Assembly (NCBI GenBank): GCA_947487155.1
Contig: CANKVS010000012.1
Span: forward strand, 1 to 64,000
Reading direction: 5' to 3'
Length of the DNA: 64,000 nucleotides
DNA from: an uncultured Flaviramulus sp.
GTDB taxonomy: Bacteria; Bacteroidota; Bacteroidia; Flavobacteriales; Flavobacteriaceae
The translations under genes were made by a program, and so were the position numbers. Shown piece after piece: positions 28,038-37,926 of the stretch. Positions within the stretch are counted from its first letter, which is position 1; the number at the start of each line of letters is the position of its first letter. The notes under the pieces are model-generated. The model searched no databases. It worked only from the letters and a program-made list of their open reading frames with translations, and had not been told where the DNA came from.

Positions 28038-29050
28038 TATTTTTTTTCTAAATCATTAATATTTTTAACAATCTTAGGTAAGTTTTTAAAATGAACATAA
28101 GATTTATTATAATCGCTATACGCTAACGCCGGAGATCCTTGTAAAACTTCATTATCCTTAACATTTCTACCAATGCCAGACTGCGCTTGAATTTTTACAT
28201 TATTACCAATTGTAATGTGCCCAACAATGCCTACTTGACCTCCAATTTGGCAATTTTTACCAATTTTTGTAGACCCTGCAATACCTGTTTGAGCAGCAAT
28301 AACCGTATTCTTTCCAATCTCTACATTATGAGCTATTTGAATTTGATTATCTAACTTTACTCCTTTTCGGATGATTGTTGAACCCAAAGTTGCTCTATCG
28401 ATTGTAGTTGTTGCACCTACATCTACAAAATCTTCAAGAATTACATTTCCTATTTGGGGTACTTTTTGATATTCCCCTTTTTCGTCTGGAGCAAAACCAA
28501 ACCCGTCTGCTCCTATAATCGCTCCAGAATTTATTACACAAAATTTACCAATAATACTTTCTGAATATATCTTAGCTCCAGCAAATACCGTGGTATTATC
28601 ACCAATAATAGTATTATCGCCAATAAATGCATTAGGGAAAATTTTAACATTATTGCCAATAACTACATTATCGCCAATATAACTAAAGGCACCAATGTAT
28701 ACATTTTCTCCGTATTTAGAAGATTCAGGTATATGAGAAGGCTGTTCTATACCAGACTTGTTAAATTTAACCTGATTATAATATTCTAAAAGTTTAGAAA
28801 ACGACTTGTAAGCATCATCAACCTTAATGAGTGTTGTTTTAACAGGGTTTTCTGGTTCAAATGTATTATTAACAATAGTAACAGAAGCTTCTGTTGTATA
28901 TATATATGATGTGTATTTAGGATTAGCTAAAAACGTAAGAGCACCTGCGGTACCTTCTTCTATTTTAGAAAGATTAGACACTTCAATGTCTGGGTTTCCA
29001 TCAACAGTTCCCTCTAAAACGTCTGCTATCTGTTGTGCTGTAAATTTCAT
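28037..29050 (-). CDS. lpxD: UDP-3-O-acylglucosamine N-acyltransferase
   Basis: This 337-residue enzyme performs the third step of lipid A synthesis. The N-terminal uridine-binding domain (about 1-100) is followed by hexapeptide repeats (about 105-310), with the catalytic histidine in [14 protein letters not shown], and by a C-terminal helix NDLEKK. It is first in the lpxD-lpxC/fabZ-lpxA run, 162 bp downstream of the HD hydrolase gene. Confidence 0.95.
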   Translation of the reverse strand: MKFTAQQIADVLEGTVDGNPDIEVSNLSKIEEGTAGALTFLANPKYTSYIYTTEASVTIVNNTFEPENPVKTTLIKVDDAYKSFSKLLEYYNQVKFNKSGIEQPSHIPESSKYGENVYIGAFSYIGDNVVIGNNVKIFPNAFIGDNTIIGDNTTVFAGAKIYSESIIGKFCVINSGAIIGADGFGFAPDEKGEYQKVPQIGNVILEDFVDVGATTTIDRATLGSTIIRKGVKLDNQIQIAHNVEIGKNTVIAAQTGIAGSTKIGKNCQIGGQVGIVGHITIGNNVKIQAQSGIGRNVKDNEVLQGSPALAYSDYNKSYVHFKNLPKIVKNINDLEKK

Positions 29051-29212
29051 CTATTAAATAAGATGGTTTTAGTATTAATCAGATTTACCTTCCGGTAATC
29101 TGGTGTAATTCGCATAAAAAAGATTATTGATTGTAATATTCTAGTTATATGCTTTTCACACTTTTAATGTTCGTAATTTTTTGTTTGATTCCGCAAAAAT
29201 AGGAAAAATGTC

Positions 29213-30433
29213 CTAAAGTTTTTCTTTAGGGTAACATATATAATATTTAGTTACAGGTTTTGATAAGGCTTTTAAATTAAGTTGATCTGAGGCTTTAACA
29301 ATATCTTCAATTTTTCCAGATTTATGTAATATATTAATACTCTGATGTTTTAACTGATATGCCTGATTTGAAATGCTACCAGCAAACACAAAATAATCTG
29401 CTTCAGCTTGAGTTATATTATGCTTTTGCATTAAATTTTGACTGTGCTTTTCTAGGTTTTCTTTTTTAATATCCTTATTTTTTAATTTAATTTTAAGCAG
29501 AGTTCTATGTATTATCATTTTGCACAAATTACTAAGAACAAAATCGTTATGATGCTGCCACTGTTTCATTGCCGAAATAACATCATAATCATCTAACTCT
29601 GAAAAAGTTTCAAGTGTTTCATTATTAAATTCTTTAACAGATACTTCATTATTTAAAAAATACTGCAAAGCATTACTAGCTTCCAATTTATATCCTTTAC
29701 TCGTAAGTTCTTTAGCTCTTTTAAGCACCCTTATTAATAACTGTTCAGCAACCAATCCTGTTTTGTGTAAATATACTTGCCAATACATTAAGCGTCGTGC
29801 AACAATAAATTTTTCAACGCTATAAATACCTTTTTGCTCAACAACTAAAGCATCATCTACCACATTAAGCATCGTAATTAATCGTTCACTGTTAATGTTA
29901 CCTTCTGCAACACCTGTGTAAAAACTATCTCGTTTTAAATAATCTGCTCTATCAACATCAAATTGCCCTGAAATAAGCTGACACATGAACTCGCGATGAT
30001 ATTCTCCCTTAAAAATTTTAATGGCAAGCGTTAAATTTGAGTTAAATTCTTCATTTAAACGCTCCATAAAAAGCAACGAAATTTCTTCGTGAGACACGCC
30101 GTTTACTATGCTATGTTCCATGGCGTGAGAAAAAGGACCATGACCAATATCGTGCAATAAAATGGTAGCGTAAAGTGCATCTTCTTCTTCTTTTGAAATG
30201 CTAACATCCTTAAAACGAAGTACATTAACTACTTGCTGCATTAAATGCACACAACCAATGGCATGATGAAAACGGGTGTGATGCGCACCAGGATATACTA
30301 AATAAGACATTCCCATTTGTGTAATTCTACGCAACCGCTGAAAATACTTATGTTGAATTAAATCGAAAATTTGAGAATTTGGAATCGTAATAAATCCGTA
30401 AATTGGGTCGTTAAGTATTTTAAGTTTATTCAA
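29213..30433 (-). CDS. HD-domain phosphohydrolase (dGTPase/SAMHD1-like)
   Basis: This 406-residue protein has the HD metal motif: HHTRFHHAIGC (around residue 52), LHDIGHGPFSHAMEH (around residue 93) and DVDRADYLKRDSFYTG (around residue 159). The set H...HD...D fits a metal-dependent phosphohydrolase of the dNTP triphosphohydrolase type, though the substrate is not known for this flavobacterial branch. It is upstream of lpxD on the same strand and divergent from porX. Confidence 0.88.
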   Translation of the reverse strand: MNKLKILNDPIYGFITIPNSQIFDLIQHKYFQRLRRITQMGMSYLVYPGAHHTRFHHAIGCVHLMQQVVNVLRFKDVSISKEEEDALYATILLHDIGHGPFSHAMEHSIVNGVSHEEISLLFMERLNEEFNSNLTLAIKIFKGEYHREFMCQLISGQFDVDRADYLKRDSFYTGVAEGNINSERLITMLNVVDDALVVEQKGIYSVEKFIVARRLMYWQVYLHKTGLVAEQLLIRVLKRAKELTSKGYKLEASNALQYFLNNEVSVKEFNNETLETFSELDDYDVISAMKQWQHHNDFVLSNLCKMIIHRTLLKIKLKNKDIKKENLEKHSQNLMQKHNITQAEADYFVFAGSISNQAYQLKHQSINILHKSGKIEDIVKASDQLNLKALSKPVTKYYICYPKEKL

Positions 30434-30626
30434 ACTTCAAAATTTAGATATTGTTTAAACACAAAAGTACATGATTTTTTTCGTTCTTAAATTCACGAAA
30501 ACAGAATGAAAAAAAATTATGGATTAGCAAAGTGCTTACTAAAGTGAAACTAAATTTTGTGTTTTACAGAAGAAATATACAACAGCTATTTAGCATATTA
30601 TAATTAACAGTTACAAAACATATTAA

Positions 30627-32180
30627 ATGAATACAATACAAATACTTTGGGTTGACGATGAAATTGATTTATTAAAACCACATATTATGTTTCTTGAACA
30701 AAGGCAATACAAAGTCACCACTTGTAATAGTGGTACAGAGGCCATAGATATATTGGACGACATGAAATTTGATATTGTATTTTTAGATGAAAATATGCCT
30801 GGACTTACAGGACTTGAAACTTTAAATGAAATTAAAGAAAAACAAGACAACCTTCCCGTGGTAATGATTACCAAAAGTGAAGAAGAATATATTATGGAAG
30901 AAGCTATTGGAAACAAAATAGCCGATTACTTAATAAAACCTGTAAACCCAAACCAAATTTTACTCAGCCTAAAAAAGAATTTAGATAATTCTCGTTTAGT
31001 TTCAGAGAAAACAACCTCTAATTATCAACAAGAATTTAGAAAAATATCTATGGATTTAACCATGGTTAATTCTTATGAAGAATGGATTAATTTGTATCAG
31101 AAATTAATTTATTGGGAAATTCAATTAGAAGGTATTGAAGATGTTGGGATGTTTGAAATTTTGGAATCTCAAAAAGCAGAAGCTAATACCTTATTCGGAA
31201 AATTTATTGAAAAAAATTATGCCGATTGGTTTAATCCCAATACCCAATCGCCTATAATGTCGCACACTTTGTTTAAAGAAAAAATTGCTCCAGAACTTAA
31301 TAAAGAGCAGCCTACCCTACTTATAGTTATCGATAATTTAAGATACGACCAATGGAAGGTTTTTGAGCCGATTATAAATAATTATTATAAAAAAACAAAA
31401 GAAGAATCCTTCTTTAGCATCTTACCAACAGCAACACAATATGCAAGAAATGCTATTTTTTCTGGATTAATGCCAAGTGATATGGAAAAGTTATTTCCAA
31501 ACTATTGGAAAAACGATACCGATGAAGGTGGTAAAAACTTATATGAAGCTGAGTTTTTAAAAACTCAAATGAAACGACTAAATTTAAATCATTTAAACGT
31601 TGAATATAATAAAATAACAAACTTGAAATCTGGGAAAAAGCTTGCTAATAATTTTAAGTCTTTGAAAAACAATGATTTATCTGTAATTGTTTATAATTTT
31701 GTAGACATGCTTTCGCATTCAAAAACAGAAATGGAAGTTGTTAAAGAACTAGCTTCTAACGATAAAGCATACCGCTCTTTAACCCTAAGTTGGTTTAAAA
31801 ATTCGCCGCTTTTAGAAATGATACATCAAGCGCAACTATTAGGGTTTAAACTAATACTAACTACAGATCATGGTACTATAAATGTTAAAAACCCATCAAA
31901 AGTAGTTGGCGATAGAGATACCAGTTTAAATTTACGATACAAAACAGGAAGAAGCTTAACTTACGACAACAAAGATGTTTTAGCAGTTAAACAGCCAAAG
32001 GATATTCATTTACCGTCAATTTCTATGAGTAGTTCCTATATTTTTGCAAAGAACGATCTGTTTTTTGCTTATCCAAATAATTATAATCATTACGTTAGTT
32101 ATTTTAGAAATACCTATCAACATGGTGGTGTTTCTTTAGAAGAAATGATTATTCCCTTTGTGGTTTTTAATCCTAAATAA
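30627..32180 (+). CDS. porX: PorX-type response regulator with PglZ domain
   Basis: This 517-residue protein has an N-terminal receiver domain (about 1-120; phospho-acceptor D54 in FLDENMPG, conserved Lys in DYLIKPVNP) and a C-terminal PglZ domain of the alkaline phosphatase superfamily (about 205-515), with LLIVIDNLRYDQW and LILTTDHGTINV holding metal-binding residues. PorX with the kinase PorY controls type IX secretion genes in Porphyromonas, and it has nucleotide phosphodiesterase activity. It is divergent from the HD hydrolase gene; tsaE follows 93 bp later. Confidence 0.93.
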   Translation: MNTIQILWVDDEIDLLKPHIMFLEQRQYKVTTCNSGTEAIDILDDMKFDIVFLDENMPGLTGLETLNEIKEKQDNLPVVMITKSEEEYIMEEAIGNKIADYLIKPVNPNQILLSLKKNLDNSRLVSEKTTSNYQQEFRKISMDLTMVNSYEEWINLYQKLIYWEIQLEGIEDVGMFEILESQKAEANTLFGKFIEKNYADWFNPNTQSPIMSHTLFKEKIAPELNKEQPTLLIVIDNLRYDQWKVFEPIINNYYKKTKEESFFSILPTATQYARNAIFSGLMPSDMEKLFPNYWKNDTDEGGKNLYEAEFLKTQMKRLNLNHLNVEYNKITNLKSGKKLANNFKSLKNNDLSVIVYNFVDMLSHSKTEMEVVKELASNDKAYRSLTLSWFKNSPLLEMIHQAQLLGFKLILTTDHGTINVKNPSKVVGDRDTSLNLRYKTGRSLTYDNKDVLAVKQPKDIHLPSISMSSSYIFAKNDLFFAYPNNYNHYVSYFRNTYQHGGVSLEEMIIPFVVFNPK

Positions 32181-32273
32181 ATCCACAAAACACACAAAAA
32201 CATCGATGAAATACACTTTTTGTTAGTTTTTTTCAAATATTATTCTTATAATTGCATATAAATTTTAAGTGAT

Positions 32274-32687
32274 TTGGAAATTAGTTATAAATTAAACGAG
32301 GTTGAATATGTTGCAAAAAAGCTAATTAACAATTTATCTTCTAAAGTTTTATTGTTTAATGGAAGCATGGGTGTTGGTAAAACAACACTTATTAAAGCTA
32401 TTGTAAAAGCGCTTGGAAGTAACGACGAAGTAAATAGCCCTACATTCTCCATTGTAAATGAGTATAAATTAATTGATGACACTATTTATCATTTCGATTT
32501 ATACAGAATAAACGATTTAGAAGAAGCTTATAATTTTGGAATTGAAGATTATTTATATAACGACAATTGGATAATTATTGAATGGCCAGATATAATTGAA
32601 AGTATTTTACCTAGTGATTTTGATAAAATAGACATTATTTTAAAGTCGGAAAATGATCGAGAATTAAAACTAAATACACTAACATAA
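32274..32687 (+). CDS. tsaE: tRNA threonylcarbamoyladenosine ATPase TsaE
   Basis: This 137-residue P-loop ATPase works with TsaB and TsaD to form t6A37 in tRNA. Walker A is GSMGVGKTT (about 29-37) and Walker B-like elements follow in HFDLYRI and IIIEWPD. The start is TTG: the only in-frame methionine nearby is within the P-loop, so the N-terminal strand LNEVEYVAKKLI requires the TTG or another non-ATG start. Length is typical. Confidence 0.92.
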   Translation: MEISYKLNEVEYVAKKLINNLSSKVLLFNGSMGVGKTTLIKAIVKALGSNDEVNSPTFSIVNEYKLIDDTIYHFDLYRINDLEEAYNFGIEDYLYNDNWIIIEWPDIIESILPSDFDKIDIILKSENDRELKLNTLT

Positions 32688-32874
32688 AAGTATAAAACAA
32701 AGCAGTATAGCATGAAAAAATAACAAAATACGCTCCAAATTTTGAAGTTTTACGGGAAAGCCACAACGTTAATTTTAAAAAATATTGTTTTTAACATAAT
32801 TTTAACATTTGAGTAAATTCTTCAAAATACTCTTTAGTTACATTTGGGTATATTAATTAATAATCCCTTATAAA

Positions 32875-33132
32875 ATGAAAACTAAAAAGTATTTAATTGC
32901 AATAGCAATTTTCGGAGGCTTTTTGTTCACTGCTTTAGCTTTTACATCAGTAATAGACCAAAATGAGCAAAGAACAGCAAAAATCGATAAAAAGCCTAGA
33001 CCAATCATTGCGGACGCAAAGATTGACAAAAAGCCTAGACCAATCATTGCAGACGCAAGAATCGACAAAAAGCCTAGACCAATCATTGCAGACGCAAGAA
33101 TCGACAAAAAGCCTAGACCAATCATTGCTTAA
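32875..33132 (+). CDS. Small exported peptide with 13-residue tandem repeats
   Basis: This 85-residue protein has an N-terminal hydrophobic, signal-like segment (MKTKKYLIAIAIFGG, then LFTALAF, residues 1-24) and a C-terminal half made of about four copies of the 13-residue unit (K/R)IDKKPRPIIADA, the last copy cut off by the stop. The DNA unit is 39 bp (32980-33132). The repeat is basic and proline-containing, with no recognised domain. The gene is followed at once by a membrane-protein gene in another frame, whose open frame runs back through the repeat. Function unknown; the repeat number could vary by slippage or recombination. Confidence 0.7.
   Translation: MKTKKYLIAIAIFGGFLFTALAFTSVIDQNEQRTAKIDKKPRPIIADAKIDKKPRPIIADARIDKKPRPIIADARIDKKPRPIIA
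32980..33132. repeat. 39-bp tandem repeat, about 3.9 copies
   Basis: Units start at 32980, 33019, 33058 and 33097. Units 3 and 4 are almost identical; unit 1 differs most. Because 39 is divisible by three and no unit holds a stop in two plus-strand frames or in one minus-strand frame, open frames run through on both strands. Units are contiguous, without spacers. Confidence 0.95.
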
Positions 33133-33157
33133 AGAAAAGATATCGACTAAAAACTTA

Positions 33158-33631
33158 ATGTTAGGGAGTTTTATTGCAACTTTAATTGCAATGTGCCCTA
33201 TACTATTTTCTTTTTATGAAAGTGTTCCACAGACCATGTCGTGGGACACTTTTTTATTTAAATATTATAGTGGTACTTATGAAAGTGCCCAATATGCTAT
33301 GTGGGTATTAACAGGTAAACTAATTCCATTATATTTATTCTTTATTTGGTTTTTTACCTGTCGTCATTGGTGGTACCACGCTTTACTAGTTCCAATTGTA
33401 ATGTATTCATTTCAAATAATAAAAGTTATAAGTGTTGATAATAACCCGATTGACGAATTTCAGCTTATATACTTATTACCTATAATGATACTTGTTATAC
33501 CCACAATTTATTTAATTAGAGCACGAATATTTAATAAAATAAATGAAGCTACAAAATCAATGCAAGAATTAGAAGATGAATTTAAGATCTCTCCAAAAAA
33601 CTTTTGGGGTAAAGTAAAACAGTATTTTTAA
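33158..33631 (+). CDS. Four-helix membrane protein, unknown function
   Basis: From the ATG at 33158 this is a 157-residue protein with four predicted membrane segments (about 1-18, 44-66, 70-91 and 103-124) and a soluble charged tail (NEATKSMQELEDEFKI, then FWGKVKQYF). The frame is open upstream to 32963 through the tandem repeat in a different frame from the peptide gene, which is probably accidental. A TTG at 33125 overlapping the previous stop is an alternative that would add KEKISTKN. It ends just before the convergent beta-barrel gene. Confidence 0.75.
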   Translation: MLGSFIATLIAMCPILFSFYESVPQTMSWDTFLFKYYSGTYESAQYAMWVLTGKLIPLYLFFIWFFTCRHWWYHALLVPIVMYSFQIIKVISVDNNPIDEFQLIYLLPIMILVIPTIYLIRARIFNKINEATKSMQELEDEFKISPKNFWGKVKQYF

Positions 33632-36051
33632 TCTAACCGTTCTCGTTCTTTTAAATCAATAGTTCTTTTATTACTATTTAACCTAAAGTTCCCAAATTTG
33701 TAATTAAAACCCAATACAAATAGTCTATTCTCTCTTTTAAAATCAATAAAACTATCTTGATTTGCATACTTTGTTTTAGCAGAAAAGTTTTGTGTATTAA
33801 AAACATCAGTCACACCAATACTTAAAGACGCTCTGTTATTCCAAAGTGCTTTTCTTATATTTATGTCTAACCCAACAATTGTACTTGCTAAGGTGGGACC
33901 TTCTACTGTTGGAGATAAGTATGTGTACGATACATTAGCTGTTAAACTTTTATCTTTTAACAAGGTGAAATAATTAATAAACTCAGCATACAAAGACCAT
34001 TTATCTGTAAAAAATAAATTATCGTTATTGGTGTTTATTAAGGCAAATTTATTTTCGTAATAAAAATACGATGTTAAAAAATACACATCCCACCAAGGAG
34101 TTATTTGTTTATTAAGCATAAAATCAATTCCGTATGAATAAGAATTCTCCGTGTTTGTATTTTGATAGATTAATACATTTTCTTCATTATTCTGATAAAC
34201 AAACTCTAAAGTGGGGTTACTTTCATTCCGATAATAAACTTCAAAAGTGTAATCGCTACTAAAATTATATCCTAAAATAAATTGATCGTCAATTTGAGGT
34301 AATAAATTTGGATCGCCTGTACTATAAGTATTATCGTTAATAAAATACCTAAATGGATTTAATTGTTTATATCTAGGTCGATGAATGCGTTTGTTATAGT
34401 TAAAATAAATTTCATTATTATCACTTATTCTATTTAAAAGATGTATTGATGGGAAAAATTTCACATAGTCATTATTACTAATTGTATTAGTAGACATCGA
34501 GTTTCCTATTGTATTGGTATACTCTGTGCGTAGTCCTAATTTAAAATCCCATTTGGTCCATTTTTTCGAATAACTAGCGTATGCAGCATAAGTTGTTTCA
34601 TCGTATAAAAAAATATCAGAATTTTGCAAATCTTCAATCTTTTCATCATTTTCAAAAATAAACTGATTTAAAACACTTTCAGATTGAATATTTGAAAACT
34701 TCAACCCAGCTTCAAATTGTGCAGAATCACTTATTGGCAATTCATAGTCTATCTGTCCAGTATATAATTTTATTTTCTGACTTGAGAATGTTTGAAATCT
34801 GTTATCGCGAAATGAATTTTCTTCATTTGGAAAAAAATACTCGCTATCCACGTTTTGAAACCCTGAAAAATCATAATTAGTATAATGCGCATTAATAGAC
34901 AACTCCTCTCCTGCTCTTTTAAACTTATGAATATATTTTAAATTAAAAGCTAAATTAAAAGTTTCATTAGCTAAACGATTTTCAGTTTTAAAAAGAGAGT
35001 CTAAAACTTTACTCGCGTTAAAGACATTTGTTGTCGAATTAGAATATGTTTTTGCATTGTCTCTTAACGAAATTATCATATTTGTTGAAAACCCAAGACT
35101 ATTATTGTCATCAAATTCGTAATCAATATTTGCATTTATATTTTGATTTGCTGTCTCTCTTATTCTTTCAAAATCTGTTTCCCAACTTGTCGTATTTTGA
35201 TTGTTTTCAATAAAATTTATAGATTCATTTTTATAATTAAAATCTTTCCTAGGGCTTATGCTATAATTTAGATAAGTATTCAGCTTTTTAGTTTTAAAAA
35301 AATGACTAGTCCCAAAGGCGTATTTAGGAAACTCAGAGCCTTGTTTGTAATTCCCAAAAATACTTCCATTATAACCTGCAATAATGTTTTTACTGGTGAC
35401 AATATTTAGTACAGCCCCTCCTTCTGCTTCATATTTAGCGGGAGGGTTGGTAATGACTTCAATAGACTTTATATTGGTTGCCGATGTCCCTTCAAGGAGT
35501 TGCTGCACCTCGCTAATCGATAAGTGTACTTTTCTGTCGTTTATATAAACCGTTGGAATTGCATTTTTTATGGTAATATTATCGTCATGTACCAAAACTC
35601 CTGGTGTATGCTTTAAAACATCTAAAACATTATTATTAGACAGTGTGGAATTTTCAACATTAAAAACTAAACGATCTACTAACCGTTTAACCGTTGGTCT
35701 TTTAGCAATAACCGTTATACCTTCTAACGATTGTGCTTTCTCTTTTAAAATAACAGATCCAATATCCAAATTTCCACTAGCATCAGCAATTATGGTATAT
35801 TCTTCAAAACCTAAAAAACTTATTTTTAAAACAATATTATCAGATTTTGGTGCTTCAATTTCAAAAACACCATCGTCATTTGTAGTGGTTCCAGCTATAA
35901 ATGTGGAGTTTTCTACATGCAACAACACAACATTTGCATAAGCTATTGGCGTATTAGTTTCATCTTTAACATTACCAGAGATAGTCACATTTTGTCCCGA
36001 AATGGATATAGAGCATAAAGAAACGAAAAGGACAAATAATCTTACAATCAT
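33628..36051 (-). CDS. Outer-membrane beta-barrel protein (TonB-receptor-like)
   Basis: This 807-residue protein has a signal peptide (1-19), a carboxypeptidase-regulatory-like domain (about 22-108, starting VTISGNVKDETNTPIAYANV), a plug-like domain (about 120-225, with TPGVLVHDDNITIKNAIPTVYI) and a long barrel of the OMP_b-brl_3 type (about 240-800) full of alternating strands. It lacks a clear TonB box and a neighbouring SusD gene, so the substrate is unknown. It overlaps the convergent membrane-protein gene by 4 bp at its end. Confidence 0.88.
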   Translation of the reverse strand: MIVRLFVLFVSLCSISISGQNVTISGNVKDETNTPIAYANVVLLHVENSTFIAGTTTNDDGVFEIEAPKSDNIVLKISFLGFEEYTIIADASGNLDIGSVILKEKAQSLEGITVIAKRPTVKRLVDRLVFNVENSTLSNNNVLDVLKHTPGVLVHDDNITIKNAIPTVYINDRKVHLSISEVQQLLEGTSATNIKSIEVITNPPAKYEAEGGAVLNIVTSKNIIAGYNGSIFGNYKQGSEFPKYAFGTSHFFKTKKLNTYLNYSISPRKDFNYKNESINFIENNQNTTSWETDFERIRETANQNINANIDYEFDDNNSLGFSTNMIISLRDNAKTYSNSTTNVFNASKVLDSLFKTENRLANETFNLAFNLKYIHKFKRAGEELSINAHYTNYDFSGFQNVDSEYFFPNEENSFRDNRFQTFSSQKIKLYTGQIDYELPISDSAQFEAGLKFSNIQSESVLNQFIFENDEKIEDLQNSDIFLYDETTYAAYASYSKKWTKWDFKLGLRTEYTNTIGNSMSTNTISNNDYVKFFPSIHLLNRISDNNEIYFNYNKRIHRPRYKQLNPFRYFINDNTYSTGDPNLLPQIDDQFILGYNFSSDYTFEVYYRNESNPTLEFVYQNNEENVLIYQNTNTENSYSYGIDFMLNKQITPWWDVYFLTSYFYYENKFALINTNNDNLFFTDKWSLYAEFINYFTLLKDKSLTANVSYTYLSPTVEGPTLASTIVGLDINIRKALWNNRASLSIGVTDVFNTQNFSAKTKYANQDSFIDFKRENRLFVLGFNYKFGNFRLNSNKRTIDLKERERLD

Positions 36052-36221
36052 ACTAATAGTTTGTTCTTACAAACTTATAATAATTAATTTAGAATATTTT
36101 ACGGAATTGCCACATTAATTTAAAAGTATTTGCTAAAGGATATTGAAAATTAATCTTTTGGTTTACATTTACAATACAAAATTTATTTGTATTTTGATTT
36201 TTATTAAAATCAACCAAAAAT

Positions 36222-37424
36222 ATGGCTAAACAACCTCTATCTCCTTTTACTAAGCAGCAGCTTTTACCACAAGAAGAAACTCTAGAAATTTTTAAACGTA
36301 AGGGTGAACTTTTTATTGGAATTCCAAAAGAAACAGCTTTTCAGGAAAAAAGGGTATGCTTAACACCAGATGCGGTTTCTGCGCTTATTAACAATGGACA
36401 TAGAGTTTTAATAGAATCTGAAGCAGGGAAAGGAGCTAATTTTAGCGATAACGATTATAGTGAAGCTGGCGCTGAAATAACTAAAGATACCGCCAAGGTT
36501 TTTGCTTGCCCCATGGTATTAAAAGTAGAGCCACCAAGTTTAGATCAAATTAAAATGTTTAATCCGCAAGCTATTTTAATATCGGCATTGCAAATTAAAA
36601 CACAATCAAAAAAGTATTTTGAAGCTTTAGCTGCAAAACGAATAACAGCTCTCGCTTTTGAATTTATAAGAGACGCAGATGGCACTTACCCTGCTGTTAG
36701 GTCGCTAAGTGAAATTGCTGGTACAGCATCTGTATTAATTGCTTCAGAGTTATTATCAAACAGTAAAAGCGGTAACGGTTTAATGTTTGGAAACATAAGC
36801 GGGGTACCGCCTTTAGAAGTTGTAATCCTGGGTGCAGGAACTGTTGGTGAATTTGCTGCTCGCGGTTCTATAGGCTTAGGCGCCAATGTAAAAGTGTTCG
36901 ATAATTCTATTACAAAATTAAGGCGAATTCAAACAAGCTTAGGGCGACTGCTATTTACATCAACTTTACAACCAAAAAATTTATTCAAAGCCTTAAAACG
37001 TTGCGATGTCGTTATAGGTGCTGTTAGAGGCGTTAACAGAGCTCCTATTGTTGTTTCAGAAGATATGGTGAAACACATGAAAAAAAGAGCCATTATTATT
37101 GATGTTAGCATTGATATGGGTGGGTGTTTTGAAACTAGCGAAGTTACAACACATAAGCAACCTACGTATTTAAAGCATGATGTAACACATTATTGTGTAC
37201 CCAATATTCCTGCAAAGTATCCGCGTACCGCCTCAGTTTCAATTAGTAATATTTTTACACCATATTTATTAAAAATTGCTGAAGATGGCGGTATAGAAAA
37301 TTCTCTTCGTTTTGATAAAGGTTTAAAAAATGGGTTGTATTTTTACCACGGCATTTTAACTAGTAAATCTGTTGCTGAATGGTTTGATTTAGATTTTAGC
37401 GACATTAATTTACTTATATTTTAA
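36222..37424 (+). CDS. Alanine dehydrogenase-like protein (AlaDH/PNT family)
   Basis: This 400-residue protein has an AlaDH/PNT N-terminal domain (about 30-165) and an NAD-binding domain with GAGTVGEFAARGSIGLGA (about 205-222). R44, K101 (VLKVEPPS) and the Asp of DVSIDMGG match catalytic positions of Bacillus alanine dehydrogenase. The catalytic histidine of the YLHLA motif, however, aligns with Q124 here (SALQIKTQ). The first 30 residues are an extension. Bacteroidota homologues are usually named alanine dehydrogenase; the changed residue makes true alanine oxidation uncertain. It is a single gene divergent from the beta-barrel gene. Confidence 0.8.
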   Translation: MAKQPLSPFTKQQLLPQEETLEIFKRKGELFIGIPKETAFQEKRVCLTPDAVSALINNGHRVLIESEAGKGANFSDNDYSEAGAEITKDTAKVFACPMVLKVEPPSLDQIKMFNPQAILISALQIKTQSKKYFEALAAKRITALAFEFIRDADGTYPAVRSLSEIAGTASVLIASELLSNSKSGNGLMFGNISGVPPLEVVILGAGTVGEFAARGSIGLGANVKVFDNSITKLRRIQTSLGRLLFTSTLQPKNLFKALKRCDVVIGAVRGVNRAPIVVSEDMVKHMKKRAIIIDVSIDMGGCFETSEVTTHKQPTYLKHDVTHYCVPNIPAKYPRTASVSISNIFTPYLLKIAEDGGIENSLRFDKGLKNGLYFYHGILTSKSVAEWFDLDFSDINLLIF

Positions 37425-37547
37425 AATTCCCGCTTTTATCAAGCTAAGTGCTACCAAAACCTTTTTAACAACTTTTAATATAAAAACAACTGCTCTACTT
37501 TAGTTTCTCTTAAATATAGTTGAAAAGCAAGAGCATATTATAAACAC

Positions 37548-37919
37548 ATGAAACTTATACAACGCATTGGGTATTACCTTGGAGGGTTTTCTCTTGGATT
37601 AATAATACTTGCTTTTTTCTTTAATGGAAAAAAAACATCTTGCAGCTATGGTCCAGAAGCTAGAGTCCTTAAAAATATTAACACAAAAAAAATAGCTTAT
37701 AGCGATTTAATACAATCTGAAATCAATAAAAAAACCATAGATGCGCTTTTAATTACAAATGTTTTAAAAAATGGTAACATTAATTTTTCTAAAAGTAAAA
37801 CAAGACAAGATCCTTGCGGATTATATATAATTGAAGGACATTCAGAAAATAAAGAGGTTATTTTAACTGTAGAGAATTGCGATAGTGTGGCAACTATAAC
37901 TAATCTGAAATTCGAATAA
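37548..37919 (+). CDS. DUF4258-like small membrane-anchored protein
   Basis: This 123-residue protein has one N-terminal membrane helix (about 6-26) and an extracytoplasmic part with SCSYGPEARVLKNINTKKIAYSD and two later cysteines (DPCGLY, ENCDS). Similar proteins in flavobacteria are annotated DUF4258. It ends 7 bp before the sugar transferase gene in the same direction, so the two are probably co-transcribed. Its role is unknown. Confidence 0.7.
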   Translation: MKLIQRIGYYLGGFSLGLIILAFFFNGKKTSCSYGPEARVLKNINTKKIAYSDLIQSEINKKTIDALLITNVLKNGNINFSKSKTRQDPCGLYIIEGHSENKEVILTVENCDSVATITNLKFE

Positions 37920-37926
37920 ATAGTTA

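Noticed and set aside
32868..33125. Antisense frame with repeated MIGLGFLSI units
   Set aside because: It exists only because the 39-bp repeat has no stops in this frame; hydrophobicity comes from reading the Pro/Ile codons backwards.
32980..33132. CRISPR array
   Set aside because: The units are contiguous tandem copies without unique spacers, and no cas genes are present.
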